NCBI RefSeq assembly: GCF_011634775.1
Contig: NZ_JAALXT010000005.1
Span: forward strand, 620,001-684,000
Source: Thalassoroseus pseudoceratinae
GTDB taxonomy: Bacteria > Planctomycetota > Planctomycetia > Planctomycetales > Planctomycetaceae
Direction: 5' to 3'
Length of the DNA: 64,000 nucleotides
The position numbers were made by a program, and so were the translations under genes. A model generated the notes under the pieces. That model made no database searches. It had not been told where the DNA came from and worked only from the letters and a program-made list of their open reading frames with translations. Below are positions 18,874-27,874 of the stretch, one piece after another (within the stretch, counting starts at the first letter, position 1; each line of letters opens with the position of its first letter).

Positions 18874-21800
18874 ATGATCACTCATCGACTTACACGCTGG
18901 CTCCATGTCGCTTTGTTTGTGATTGGACTTTCGTCAGCCCCCCCGATTTTCGCAGACCCATTGGCGGCTCCATTTCCCACGACGGGGTTGTTGCCGAAAA
19001 CGGAAATCGGTGCGTTACGGTTTCTGAAGGAGCACCCCGAATTCGATGGGCGAGGCGTGCGGGTGGCGATTTTCGATACCGGCGTTGACCCTGGTGCCGT
19101 CGGTCTGCAAACCACCCCTTCCGGTCAGCCGAAGTTCATTGACTTCATCGATACCACCGGCAGCGGCGACGTGGATCTGCAAGAGACCGTCAAGCCGGAC
19201 GGCAACCAACTGCCAGGACTGACCGGTCGCAATTTGAAACTCGATCCGCAGTGGAAGAATCCCGAGGGCATTTATCGTCGGGGGATCAAACGAGCGTATG
19301 AGTTGTTCCCCTCCGCCCTGGTGAGTCGCCTCAAGAAAGAGCGGAAGAAAGAGTTCCTCAAGAAACATCGGCAGGTGGAAGCGGAACTTCGTGCCAGTGT
19401 CGCGACTTGGGAAGACAGCGGATTGAAACTCACACCGACCGAGAAAACGCACCTTGCGGACTTACGGGCCCAACTGAAAGCGCTTCAGACTCTAGAGAAC
19501 ACTTACGAAGATCCCGGTCCGGTTTACGACGTGATCGCCTTCAACGATGGACAGCGATGGCGTGTCGTGGTCGATACCGACGAGGACGGCGACCTCACCG
19601 ATGAAGACATACTCACCAACTACCGCGACGAACCGGCCTACGACACGTTTGACGAAGAAAGTCTGCTCAACTTCACCGTGCGTTTCGACGGCGATTGCTC
19701 GCGGGCATCGTTGGTCGTCGCGAGCGGATCGCATGGCACGCATGTTGCCGGAATCGTGGCGGCTCACTACGAGAACCAACCGGAGCTCAATGGCATTGCA
19801 CCGGGGGCGCAGATCGTTTCCGTCAAGATCGGCGACACTCGGCTGGATGGCATGGAGACCGGGTCGGCTCTCGCCAGGGGTGTGCAAGCGGCCCTCGATT
19901 TGGATTGCGACCTGATCAACATGAGCTACGGCGAACCGACCAGCACGCCAAACGTCGGCGATTTAATCGATGTCTTTTCCAAAGCCGTCAATGAAAAGGG
20001 AACGATCTTCGTCGCAAGTGCCGGGAATTCAGGACCGTGTTTGACGACCGTCGGCGCTCCCGGCGGAACGACATCGGCCGTGATCGGTGTGGGGGCGTAT
20101 CTGTCTCCGGAAATGGCCGCGACCGCGTATTCCTTGCGAGAACCAATTCCCGGCAGTGCGTACTCATGGACAAGTCGCGGACCGACTGCCGATGGAGATT
20201 TCGGTGTCGATATCTTCGCTCCCGGTGGAGCCATCGCTCCGGTTCCACCTTGGACACTGAACCGCAGTCAGCGAATGAATGGTACATCGATGGCCTCCCC
20301 CAACGCGTGTGGTGCGATCGTGTTGCTGCTTTCGGGATTGAAAGCCGACAAAATTGCGTACTCCCCGTACAGTGTCCGACGAGCGATCCAAAGCACCGCG
20401 GAACCGATCCGCACGATTGATCCGTTTGCTCAAGGCCCCGGTTTGGTGCAAGTCGATCGGGCTTACCAACATCTCACTACATTCGCCGATGCACTCGCCG
20501 AAGACTTGGCATTTCGCGTTTCGGTGTCGGGACGACATCACGACCGAGGGATTTATCTGCGGGAACGGAACATGACCGATTCGCCGCAAGAATTCCGTGT
20601 TCAGATCGAACCGGCCTTTCCCGAAGCCACGGAACCGCAAACGAAAGTCGATTTCAGTTTGTCGTTCAACTTCGAACCGTCCGCCGACTGGATTTCTTGC
20701 GGACGTCATATGTTGATGACCAGCGATGGCGGTTCGCTGGCGGTACATGTGGACCCCACGCGACTTCGTCCCGGTGCGTACGCGGAATCGATCGCCGCCT
20801 TCGATGCCACTCGGACCGACCGCCCCGCGGTATTTCGCATCCCGATCACGGTCGTCGTCCCGACGCCTAGCGACACCGACGATCCAGCACGAGTCGAACA
20901 ATCCATGAACTTTGGACCGGGGGATGTCGGTCGTCTCTTTGCCGCCACTCCCGCCAATGCGACATGGGCAAACATTACACTCACGCTCAGCAAGGAAACG
21001 TCGGAAACGACTCCGGTCGAACCCAAACGGTTTCTGATGCAAACCGTGCAACTGCTTCCCGGTCGCACATTCGAAACAGCCATGAAGCGAAACTATCTGC
21101 TGCTTCAACCCGGCGAACCTCGCGTGATTTCGATTCAAACCACGGGGAGTCGACTGCTCGATGTCAGTTTGGTGCAAGATTATTCCAGCCTGAAGGAATC
21201 GAATGTCCGAGTCGAAGTCGAGTTTGAGGGACTCCAACCGGATGTCACCGATCTCGCGCTCACCGCGGGTGCTCTTGGCAGCCCGGTGTCAGTGACGGCG
21301 TTGACCGGGAAAGAACGCTTGAAACCAACCGCTCGGTTGGATCGGTTGCAGCGTTTCGTCACGCCAAGCGATGCCAGTATCCGCCCACTGTCGGACACGG
21401 ATTCAAGCAACGCCGAGCAACTCTACGAACTCGAAACGACCTACGAATTCGAGCAATCGAAATCGGGAAAGGTCACGCTGCGATTTCCACAAACCGACGA
21501 TTTGCTCTACGACTCACCGATCATTTCGCACCTTTGGAATGTCCACGATGCCGGTGGGCAACTCGTCGCGAGCGATGATGTCTTTCCGGAAGCGACCCAA
21601 CTCGAAAAAGGTTCGCACACGCTGACCGTCAAGTTCTTCGATACCGATCCGGAACGCTTGGAAGACTTGTCTGCGGTACCGCTCGTAATGGAACGCAAAC
21701 TGAGTTCTTCGATTTCCCTGAAGGTTTATCCGTCGCGAACCGCTGCCGCCGCCGAACGCGGCACCGTGTCCACAACACGATTGCAGCCGGGCGAATCGAT

Positions 21801-22710
21801 GGACTTGTTCGTGGCGGCTCCGACGTTGAGTTCCCTTCCAAGCTCCGTGCAACCCGGTGATCGGCTGTTGGGAACCATTCACTACGGCGAGGAAAGTTCT
21901 TCGTCACTGGCGGGACGGCGGCCGAACGGTTGGCCGATCGCATGTTTGATTCCGGCGAATTCGAAGAGTCCATCAAAAACGAACTCGAATTCTTCCAGTG
22001 ACAAGCCAACCGATCTCGCCGCCGCCATGCGGGACGCAGAAATTGCCTATCTAAAGTCTTTGTCTTCGCCGAAACAAGACCAGGAGTTTGAGACGTTAGC
22101 AGCGAAATTGCTGAAGTCTCATCAGGACAAATTGCCAATTCTGTTGGCAAGATTGCATCGGTTGGACAACGAGAAACGCCGGAAAGATCATTTGCCTAAA
22201 GTGGTGGATGCAGCTGATGCGGTGCTAGCGGAGATCGACACCGAGGCTTTGCAAAAGCACTTCGGCCAACGCCTCGATGAAGACGACCCGGAAGCGGTCA
22301 AAGAACGCAAGAAATTCGAGAAACTCCGCGACACACTGACTGACACGCTCTATCGCAAGGGCAGGGCGATTGGGTACCAGGAACTGCCAGACGTGGAGGA
22401 GAAACACCCCGTTAAAGATCCCAAAGCTCTCGATGCGGCCTTTGAAGCGAACTTCAAGGAACTCGCTCGATGGGTCGACACCACGGAGAAGAAATGGGAT
22501 CTGCTGCATATTCGCTGGCTGCGTCGCAACGAACGATTCGGTCAGGCTCTCGAAATTCTCAATCGTGATTTGAAGGACTCCGCCCCGGATTATTGGAGAC
22601 TCAAGAAACAACGGGACATCTACGAACAACTCGATTGGCTGCACGCCGCAGACTACGCGAACCGATGGCTCGCCATCCGCTTCCCGGACCGCGTCATGAA
22701 AACTCGCTAA
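18874..22710 (+). CDS. Tripeptidyl-peptidase II-like giant subtilase (S8 family)
   Basis: A 1278-residue protein with an N-terminal signal peptide (LHVALFVIGLSSAPPIFADP). The subtilisin triad is visible: Asp68 in VAIFDTGVDP, His287 in GSHGTHVAGIVA and Ser472 in NGTSMASPNACG. The long insert of over 200 residues between Asp and His, the large beta-rich C-terminal region and the total length all match tripeptidyl-peptidase II, known from eukaryotes and a few bacteria. The C-terminal ~300 residues are helical and charged (LARLHRLDNEKRRKDHLPKV), like the TPP II domain used for assembly. Unlike eukaryotic TPP II, which is cytosolic, the signal peptide predicts export. Likely role: cutting peptides released from protein degradation. 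Confidence 0.9.
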   Translation: MITHRLTRWLHVALFVIGLSSAPPIFADPLAAPFPTTGLLPKTEIGALRFLKEHPEFDGRGVRVAIFDTGVDPGAVGLQTTPSGQPKFIDFIDTTGSGDVDLQETVKPDGNQLPGLTGRNLKLDPQWKNPEGIYRRGIKRAYELFPSALVSRLKKERKKEFLKKHRQVEAELRASVATWEDSGLKLTPTEKTHLADLRAQLKALQTLENTYEDPGPVYDVIAFNDGQRWRVVVDTDEDGDLTDEDILTNYRDEPAYDTFDEESLLNFTVRFDGDCSRASLVVASGSHGTHVAGIVAAHYENQPELNGIAPGAQIVSVKIGDTRLDGMETGSALARGVQAALDLDCDLINMSYGEPTSTPNVGDLIDVFSKAVNEKGTIFVASAGNSGPCLTTVGAPGGTTSAVIGVGAYLSPEMAATAYSLREPIPGSAYSWTSRGPTADGDFGVDIFAPGGAIAPVPPWTLNRSQRMNGTSMASPNACGAIVLLLSGLKADKIAYSPYSVRRAIQSTAEPIRTIDPFAQGPGLVQVDRAYQHLTTFADALAEDLAFRVSVSGRHHDRGIYLRERNMTDSPQEFRVQIEPAFPEATEPQTKVDFSLSFNFEPSADWISCGRHMLMTSDGGSLAVHVDPTRLRPGAYAESIAAFDATRTDRPAVFRIPITVVVPTPSDTDDPARVEQSMNFGPGDVGRLFAATPANATWANITLTLSKETSETTPVEPKRFLMQTVQLLPGRTFETAMKRNYLLLQPGEPRVISIQTTGSRLLDVSLVQDYSSLKESNVRVEVEFEGLQPDVTDLALTAGALGSPVSVTALTGKERLKPTARLDRLQRFVTPSDASIRPLSDTDSSNAEQLYELETTYEFEQSKSGKVTLRFPQTDDLLYDSPIISHLWNVHDAGGQLVASDDVFPEATQLEKGSHTLTVKFFDTDPERLEDLSAVPLVMERKLSSSISLKVYPSRTAAAAERGTVSTTRLQPGESMDLFVAAPTLSSLPSSVQPGDRLLGTIHYGEESSSSLAGRRPNGWPIACLIPANSKSPSKTNSNSSSDKPTDLAAAMRDAEIAYLKSLSSPKQDQEFETLAAKLLKSHQDKLPILLARLHRLDNEKRRKDHLPKVVDAADAVLAEIDTEALQKHFGQRLDEDDPEAVKERKKFEKLRDTLTDTLYRKGRAIGYQELPDVEEKHPVKDPKALDAAFEANFKELARWVDTTEKKWDLLHIRWLRRNERFGQALEILNRDLKDSAPDYWRLKKQRDIYEQLDWLHAADYANRWLAIRFPDRVMKTR

Positions 22711-22966
22711 ATGGAATCAGCGGTTCTCCGGTCGTCCGCATCAGAGTGTGACCGAGAGGCAAGCCGAACTCGGAATTGATGGACGTCATTGACGTAACCG
22801 AGGGCGGCCTGCGTTTTCTCAATGCTTGCGGACACAAAAGACGGCCGCGCGGTCTAGCATGTTGAATCAAAGAATTCTATAACCAGCACTCAACGGAGAA
22901 AACGTACGCGTCTGATTGTGACGTTTCCAAAACCGGGTGGCATCACCCTCAACAGAAAGACGACTC

Positions 22967-23374
22967 ATGAGCATGACGCTCCGCATTCGGATGTACCGCG
23001 ACGGTCAAGTCGTCGAGGGTGATCGGGAATACAGATTGGCCTTCGAAATGGCCGAAACCGTGGACGAACTGTGTGAACAAATCGGTGTGATGGAACTCAC
23101 GAACTTTTACGATCACTCCGACCTGGAAGCCGAGTTCGCCGCCGACGATGAATTCCCCGAAACCGATCAAGCCTGGTTCACCGCCGCCGATGGCCTGACG
23201 ACTGTGGAAGCCGTTCTATCCTCGCTACACGATCAACCGGTCTCGTCGCTGCCAGAAGAACTTTCCGACGACGAGAGCCGGGAAAATCTGATCGACGAAC
23301 TCGAACACTGCCGCAACACCCTCCGTGAAGCCCTCTCGGAAACGTTACCGTTCCATCTGCGAGTGGTGATGTAG
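22967..23374 (+). CDS. Acidic hypothetical protein
   Basis: 135 residues from the ATG at 22967, which has AGAAAGA upstream; a GTG at 22937 is less likely. I do not recognise a family. The protein is acidic, with a mixed N-terminal beta-rich part (MTLRIRMYRDGQVVEGDREYRLAFEMAETV), an acidic middle (DLEAEFAADDEFPETDQAWF) and a C-terminal helix (RENLIDELEHCRNTLREAL). There is no signal peptide or membrane segment, so it is probably cytoplasmic. It stands alone between the protease and the transporter fusion. A copy of the GAGGTCTGGTGTGATGA repeat follows its stop codon. Confidence 0.65.
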   Translation: MSMTLRIRMYRDGQVVEGDREYRLAFEMAETVDELCEQIGVMELTNFYDHSDLEAEFAADDEFPETDQAWFTAADGLTTVEAVLSSLHDQPVSSLPEELSDDESRENLIDELEHCRNTLREALSETLPFHLRVVM

Positions 23375-23379
23375 GACCG

Positions 23380-23416
23380 ATGATGAGTTGACGAGGTCTG
23401 GTGTGATGAATTGAAT
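23380..23416 (+). repeat. Intergenic repeat D, copy 1
   Basis: Contains GAGGTCTGGTGTGATGA followed by ATTGAAT. The same core occurs at 31168-31202 on this strand and at 34142-34171 on the other strand. This copy is outside the phage-like module. Confidence 0.75.
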
Positions 23417-23506
23417 TTCCTCGGATTGGCACATCGGTGACAGATGTAAACGTTCCCGATAACCCGTCGCGGTCCTCCGACTCCTCCCTTTCATCCTCAC
23501 TCCGCC

Positions 23507-25291
23507 ATGCCCGCCTCGAAACGTTTTTCATCGCTTGATCCACTCACCGTCGGCACACTGCTTGGTGTGTTGGCGGCGTTGGCGTACACAGGGGCGAACA
23601 CGTCGTTGCGGTTTCTCGCCCGCGAGAACAGCATGGACTGGGCGTTCTGGGTGACGACTTGGAAAAGCGTGCCGGCGGCGCTCGTGGCGTGGGTCATCAT
23701 CGGCTATCGGATGTCGCAAGGTTTGGTCGCGTTGCCACCACGGAAAACGTGGGGCGTGCTGATCGCCGGCGGTTTGATGATGCAGATCGGCGGCAACGTG
23801 ATGTTCCAATGGGCGTTGTCGTACATCGGCCTCGCGCTGACGGTGCCGATGACGTTCTCGACGATCCTACTTTCCAGCGCGATCCTGGGACGCATCTTCC
23901 TCAACGAACCGGTCAACAAGCAAACGCTGATCGCAATTGGTTTGTTGATCCTCGCGATTTGTAGCCTGAGTGCCGGAAGCGGTGAGTCGGCCCGTTCCGT
24001 CTTGGAAACCGTGAGCGTGACGGAAGTGTTGCTCGCGATTGGGGCGGCCATTATCGCAGGAACGGCTTACGGATCGGGCGGCGTTTTGATCAAGCGTCAT
24101 CTCACCAGCGAATTGCCACTCGCCGCGACACTTGTCTTCTTCAACACCACCGGCGTGGTCGTGTTGGGCGTGTTGAGTGCCGTACGTCTCGGTCCCGCTG
24201 AACTGATGAAAACCGCCCCGCTGGATTTGACAGCCATGCTGACCGCAGGCGTCTTCAATGCCATCGCGTTCTTTTCTCTCGGTGCGGCACTGCGGCGAAT
24301 TCCCGTTGTGCGAGCGAACCTCATCAACGCTTCGCAAGCCGCGTTATGCTCGTTCGCCGGCGTGATGTTCTTTCACGAAGCCGTCACGATTTGGCTGTTG
24401 ATTGGCTTCGCACTAACCATCGCTGGATTGATCATCATGGGTCGGAAGACACGTGTTAGAACGCAGGCGGTCGACAACACGGAATCGGCGTCAGATACGC
24501 CTCCGAGCATGACGGACCCAAGCCAATTCCGATCCGAACTTCTGGAGAATACGTTCCTCGAATTCATTGAAATTCACCAAGAACTTCCATCGACGAACGA
24601 TCGTGCATTGGAATTGGCGAGTGAAGACGACCTGCAACTCCCGGCGTTGGTTTTGGCTCATCGACAGTCAGCCGGACGTGGTCGCGGGGCGAATCGGTGG
24701 TGGGCCGACAAGGGCACATTGACGTTCTCGCTGATCATCGACGCTCATCACTTCCATGTTCCGCCGGAACGCTGGACGAAGATTTCCCTTGTCGTTGGTA
24801 TGGCGATCTGCAAGGCCACGCATGAGTTTCTTCACCCCAAACGTCCGAGTCTGAAGTGGCCGAACGATGTGCTCATCGACGGTCGTAAACTCTGTGGGAT
24901 TCTCATCGAGATGCCCTCTGCGGGATCGGGTCGTGTGGTCATCGGCATTGGTCTGAACGTCAACACGAACTTTGAAACCGCCCCCGAAGATATCCGCAGT
25001 CGGGCGACCTCGCTTCGTGACGAAACTGGCCTCGACCACAACCTGAATGAAGTTTTGCTCATGGTGCTGCGGGCATTGGAAACGGAACTCACCGGTTTGG
25101 CAAACGATGTCGATCTGCCGAGTCGTTGGGACCGTTGGTGTTGGCTGACCGGTCGCACGGTTGAAGTCGAAAACGGCCAACCAGCCACGCATGGTCTCTG
25201 TCGTGGCATCGACGCCGACGGAGCACTCCTCATCGACACCAATACCGGCACGAAACGCGTCTACTCGGGTGTGGTCCGAAGCATTTCGTAA
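23507..25291 (+). CDS. Fusion of EamA/DMT-family transporter and biotin-protein ligase
   Basis: One uninterrupted 594-codon frame. Residues 1-320 are a ten-helix EamA/DMT transporter: two repeats, with PVSKQ-like NEPVNKQTLIAIGLLILAICSLS ending the first and FFHEAVTIWLLIGFALTIAGLIIMG ending the second. After a polar linker, residues ~335-594 are a biotin-[acetyl-CoA-carboxylase] ligase without the DNA-binding domain: GRGRGANRWWADKGTLTFSL binds biotinyl-AMP, and LKWPNDVLIDGRKLCGILIE carries the catalytic Lys region. The C-terminal SH3-like domain is present (GLCRGIDADGALLI..RVYSGVVRSIS). An ATG at 24509 could in principle start a separate ligase, but no Shine-Dalgarno sequence precedes it. E. 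coli YigM, reported as a biotin importer, is also EamA-like, so linked biotin uptake and attachment is an attractive inference. Confidence 0.85.
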   Translation: MPASKRFSSLDPLTVGTLLGVLAALAYTGANTSLRFLARENSMDWAFWVTTWKSVPAALVAWVIIGYRMSQGLVALPPRKTWGVLIAGGLMMQIGGNVMFQWALSYIGLALTVPMTFSTILLSSAILGRIFLNEPVNKQTLIAIGLLILAICSLSAGSGESARSVLETVSVTEVLLAIGAAIIAGTAYGSGGVLIKRHLTSELPLAATLVFFNTTGVVVLGVLSAVRLGPAELMKTAPLDLTAMLTAGVFNAIAFFSLGAALRRIPVVRANLINASQAALCSFAGVMFFHEAVTIWLLIGFALTIAGLIIMGRKTRVRTQAVDNTESASDTPPSMTDPSQFRSELLENTFLEFIEIHQELPSTNDRALELASEDDLQLPALVLAHRQSAGRGRGANRWWADKGTLTFSLIIDAHHFHVPPERWTKISLVVGMAICKATHEFLHPKRPSLKWPNDVLIDGRKLCGILIEMPSAGSGRVVIGIGLNVNTNFETAPEDIRSRATSLRDETGLDHNLNEVLLMVLRALETELTGLANDVDLPSRWDRWCWLTGRTVEVENGQPATHGLCRGIDADGALLIDTNTGTKRVYSGVVRSIS

Positions 25292-25321
25292 CACTTCTTT
25301 GACGAAGCTGTCTGCGTGTGC

Positions 25322-25391
25322 CACTGGCGTCTCGCCAGTGCGGTCGACCAGAACGCTCTCTCGCCAAGGCACAGCTGCCACAGCCGTGGCA
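25322..25391. repeat. Two short palindromic repeats left of the phage-like module
   Basis: CACTGGCG at 25322-25329 pairs with CGCCAGTG at 25333-25340 around TCT, and TGCCAC at 25376-25381 pairs with GTGGCA at 25386-25391. They lie in the 272-bp spacer 25292-25563, which otherwise holds no gene that I can support, only the AAGGAG at 25551-25556 for the next gene. Confidence 0.55.
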
Positions 25392-25563
25392 AACATCTCT
25401 GGCAGCCCCGAACGCAACACCGTACCAATCGATCGGCGCGTACGTGATCCACATCTCGCACACGATTCGGGCCGAAATTGCCCTTTCCGACGAGCCACTC
25501 GGAACCAACAATAGCGCAACTTTGTTCACATGAAGTAAACGCTATCGGGGAAGGAGCCCAACC

Positions 25564-25830
25564 ATGTCGGTCGTGAATTCTCGCAACGAAAAGATCCTGC
25601 TGCCGCGATCGGGAGCGGACGGATTTTGGCGAACGGTCATGGACCATTATGCCGGAACCGACACGCTCCGTTGGAAGTATCTGGCAATGCTCGCCCTCCG
25701 AGAAAACAGCGGTTGGCCGTTGGACACCATCGGCCTCGTCTTCGAGCATCCTCGCGGCCATGTCAGCCGGTGCTTGAGGAAAGTCAAAGCGGAACTCTGT
25801 GAGCAATTCAGTGCCGACGGCTTCGAGTGA
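25564..25830 (+). CDS. Small sigma-70 region 4-like helix-turn-helix protein
   Basis: An 88-residue protein with AAGGAG seven bases before the ATG. The C-terminal half (LAMLALRENSGWPLDTIGLVFEHPRGHVSRCLRKVKAEL) has the spacing of a sigma-factor region 4 helix-turn-helix: an LRE helix, a turn, and a recognition helix with VSR. No region 2 is present, so it is not a full sigma factor. It is the first gene of the phage-like block, 91 bp before the ParB-domain gene, and could be its transcriptional regulator or a terminase-like DNA-binding subunit. Function is inferred only from the HTH. Confidence 0.6.
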   Translation: MSVVNSRNEKILLPRSGADGFWRTVMDHYAGTDTLRWKYLAMLALRENSGWPLDTIGLVFEHPRGHVSRCLRKVKAELCEQFSADGFE

Positions 25831-25882
25831 CGTGAGGCGTGGAAGACAGAAATCCGCCTCACGCCTGACTCCTTACGCCTCC
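25831..25882 (+). repeat. Intergenic repeat A, copy 1 (hairpin)
   Basis: GTGAGGCG at 25832-25839 pairs with CGCCTCAC at 25855-25862, followed by GACTCCTTACGCCTCCC. This is the first of about six related GTGAGGCG/CGCCTTAC-type elements between the phage-like genes. It begins at the base after the stop codon. Confidence 0.7.
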
Positions 25883-25921
25883 CTCGATTGATCTCTTCCT
25901 GATTCGGATTTGGAAACTGAT

Positions 25922-26497
25922 ATGCAACTCCGCACGTTACCCATCACGGACCTCAAACCCGCACCGTACAATCCGCGGGTCGAACTCAAACCGGGCATGC
26001 CGGGGTATGAACGCTTAGCTCGCTCGTTGGATGAATTTGAACTCGTTCAACCGGTTGTTTGGAACGAACAGACCGGGCACGTGGTTGGTGGGCATCAACG
26101 TTTGTCGGTCCTGCGGGATCGCGGTGTGACGGAAGTGCCCGCCGTCGTGGTGTCGTTGTCCCTCGAACGAGAAAAAGCACTCAACATCGCTTTGAACAAT
26201 GCGAATGTCGGCGGCGATTGGGACCCGACGAAGCTCGTTGAGTTGCTCTCCGATCTCGACGGACAAGAAGACTTCGATGCCACCCTCACCGGCTTCGACG
26301 CCGAAGAATTGAAGAATCTCGTCCTCGCCCCCGATCCAAATTTCGCACCGGAAACGTCCGAAGACACGCCGGAAACCGAACCAATCGTGCAAGTCACCTT
26401 CGAAATCCCCGAAGCCGATTGGCCGGATCACCGCGAGCGTTTCGATTCGCTCATCGCGGAACTCGACCTGAAAGTCCACGTGCGTCTGCCATCCTAA
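25922..26497 (+). CDS. ParB N-terminal-domain (ParB/Srx superfamily) protein
   Basis: 191 residues from the ATG at 25922; a TTG at 25910 is an alternative. The ParB nucleotide-binding fold is clear: ITDLKPAPYNPR, a helix with ARSLDEFELVQPVVWN, then VVGGHQRLSVLRDRGVTEVPAVVV, where GGHQRL corresponds to the GGHRR box of ParB. There is no central DNA-binding HTH domain of chromosomal ParB, only ~100 further residues, partly acidic. Such stand-alone ParB domains are common in phages and beside DNA methylases and modification genes. It is followed 111 bp later by the ABC-ATPase/GNAT gene. A partition role is unlikely, since no ParA is adjacent. Confidence 0.85.
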   Translation: MQLRTLPITDLKPAPYNPRVELKPGMPGYERLARSLDEFELVQPVVWNEQTGHVVGGHQRLSVLRDRGVTEVPAVVVSLSLEREKALNIALNNANVGGDWDPTKLVELLSDLDGQEDFDATLTGFDAEELKNLVLAPDPNFAPETSEDTPETEPIVQVTFEIPEADWPDHRERFDSLIAELDLKVHVRLPS

Positions 26498-26498
26498 A

Positions 26499-26578
26499 GA
26501 TGTGAGGAGTAAGGCGTGAGGTGTGAGGCGAAATACTGTCTTCCACGCCTTACCCCTCACTCCTCACGCCTCACATTT
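26499..26578 (+). repeat. Intergenic repeat A, copy 2 (long imperfect hairpin)
   Basis: A run of TGTGAGG/TAAGGCG units on the left half is matched by CGCCTTACCCCTCACTCCTC and CGCCTCACA on the right half, forming a long imperfect stem. It fills most of the 111-bp gap before the ABC-ATPase gene. Confidence 0.75.
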
Positions 26579-26608
26579 GCCACATTCCCCAGCCCCAAAC
26601 TGTTCGAC

Positions 26609-27874
26609 ATGCAACTCAACGTCTCCTACGACCTCCGCCCCAAGCGGGCGAGTGTGAATACGTCGATCGTGATGGACGGATTCGGCATCGGTTTCGAAAC
26701 CGGTCAACACACGATTGCCGAGGATTTCGAATTGCCGATCAGGCCCGACGATGTCGTGTTGTTCACGGGCGCCTCCGGTTCGGGTAAATCGAGCTTGATG
26801 CGGAACACGGGTGAGCAACTTCGAGATCAATCTGGGACGAAAGTCGTCAACGTCGATGACTTGGAACTCCCCGACCGCGTGCTGGTCGACGCCCTCGGCG
26901 TGCCGGTGCATGAATCGTTGGCATTGCTCTCTGCATGTGGATTGGCGGAAGCGCGGTTGTTGTTGCGAACTCCGAACGAACTGAGCGATGGGCAGCGGTA
27001 TCGGTTCCGATTGGCGCTCGCACTCGCTCAGCATCCGGATTGGGTGATCGCGGACGAATTCACCGCCACGCTTGATCGCACACTCGCCAAGATCGTCGCC
27101 TTCAACATCCGTCGACTCGCCCACCGCACGGGCATCGGTTTTCTATTGGCGACCACGCACGACGATGTCGCGAGCGATCTCGATCCGTCACTTCACGTTG
27201 TGTGCCGACTCGATGGCCGGATGGAATGCACACGGAATGACGAACCCATATCGCCGCGAAAGATCAGTTTTTTCGACGACCTCAAAATTACCGTCGGCAG
27301 CAAGACCGATTGGCCCGCGTTTGCCGATTGGCATTATCGCAGTCATCACTTGGGGTTGGTGAAACGTGTCTCGGTGCTTTGGCATGGCGAGGAAAAAATT
27401 GGCATCTGCGTGTTCGCGTCGCCGCCGATTTCCCTCTCGCAACGCAATCGGTTTTTCGGATTGAACGGCGGATGGTCACGCACGTCGTTGCGAGCGCTCA
27501 ATTCGCAACTTGTGACTTTATCACGAGTCGTGTTGCATCCGAGTTATCGCGGGGCGGGGTTGGCGGCGTGGTTCATTCGCGAGAGTTGCCGAGCGTGTCC
27601 GTGGCCTTGGATCGAAACGCTCGCTCAGATGGGGCATCTCAATCCGTTCTTTGAAAAAGCCGGGTTCGTCCGCGTGGGCGTGACGCAATCGAAGAACCAA
27701 TCTCGCAGAGGACATTCCGCAATCTACGGAGGGAACCGCAATGGCCAAACGAAAATCAGCCACGAAACCCACGAAAAAAGCCGCCACTCGCAACCGGTCT
27801 ACTACGTCTTCGACAACCGCTCCGAAGCGGCCAGGGACCAGGGGCAAGAAGTCAGAGCCGGAAAAGAAGACTGA
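26609..27874 (+). CDS. ABC-type ATPase fused to GNAT acetyltransferase-like domain (COG2401-like)
   Basis: 421 residues from the ATG at 26609; no Shine-Dalgarno sequence is obvious, and a GTG at 26516 lies inside a repeat. The ABC ATPase is complete: Walker A GASGSGKSS (54-62), signature LSDGQ near 125, Walker B WVIADE (145-150), H-loop THDD near 183. The C-terminal half is GNAT-like: FADWHYRSHHLG near 236, GEEKIGICVFASPP, then the acetyl-CoA loop VLHPSYRGAGLAAW (308-321), ending PVYYVFDNR near 400. This architecture matches COG2401, ABC ATPase fused to a predicted acetyltransferase. No membrane segments, so it is not a transporter. Its last 134 bp overlap the next gene in another frame. A role in DNA modification or packaging is inference. 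Confidence 0.82.
   Translation: MQLNVSYDLRPKRASVNTSIVMDGFGIGFETGQHTIAEDFELPIRPDDVVLFTGASGSGKSSLMRNTGEQLRDQSGTKVVNVDDLELPDRVLVDALGVPVHESLALLSACGLAEARLLLRTPNELSDGQRYRFRLALALAQHPDWVIADEFTATLDRTLAKIVAFNIRRLAHRTGIGFLLATTHDDVASDLDPSLHVVCRLDGRMECTRNDEPISPRKISFFDDLKITVGSKTDWPAFADWHYRSHHLGLVKRVSVLWHGEEKIGICVFASPPISLSQRNRFFGLNGGWSRTSLRALNSQLVTLSRVVLHPSYRGAGLAAWFIRESCRACPWPWIETLAQMGHLNPFFEKAGFVRVGVTQSKNQSRRGHSAIYGGNRNGQTKISHETHEKSRHSQPVYYVFDNRSEAARDQGQEVRAGKED

Noticed and set aside
24509-25291. Separate biotin-protein ligase gene starting at ATG 24509
   Set aside because: No Shine-Dalgarno sequence before this ATG and no stop codon between it and the transporter; kept as an alternative to the fusion.
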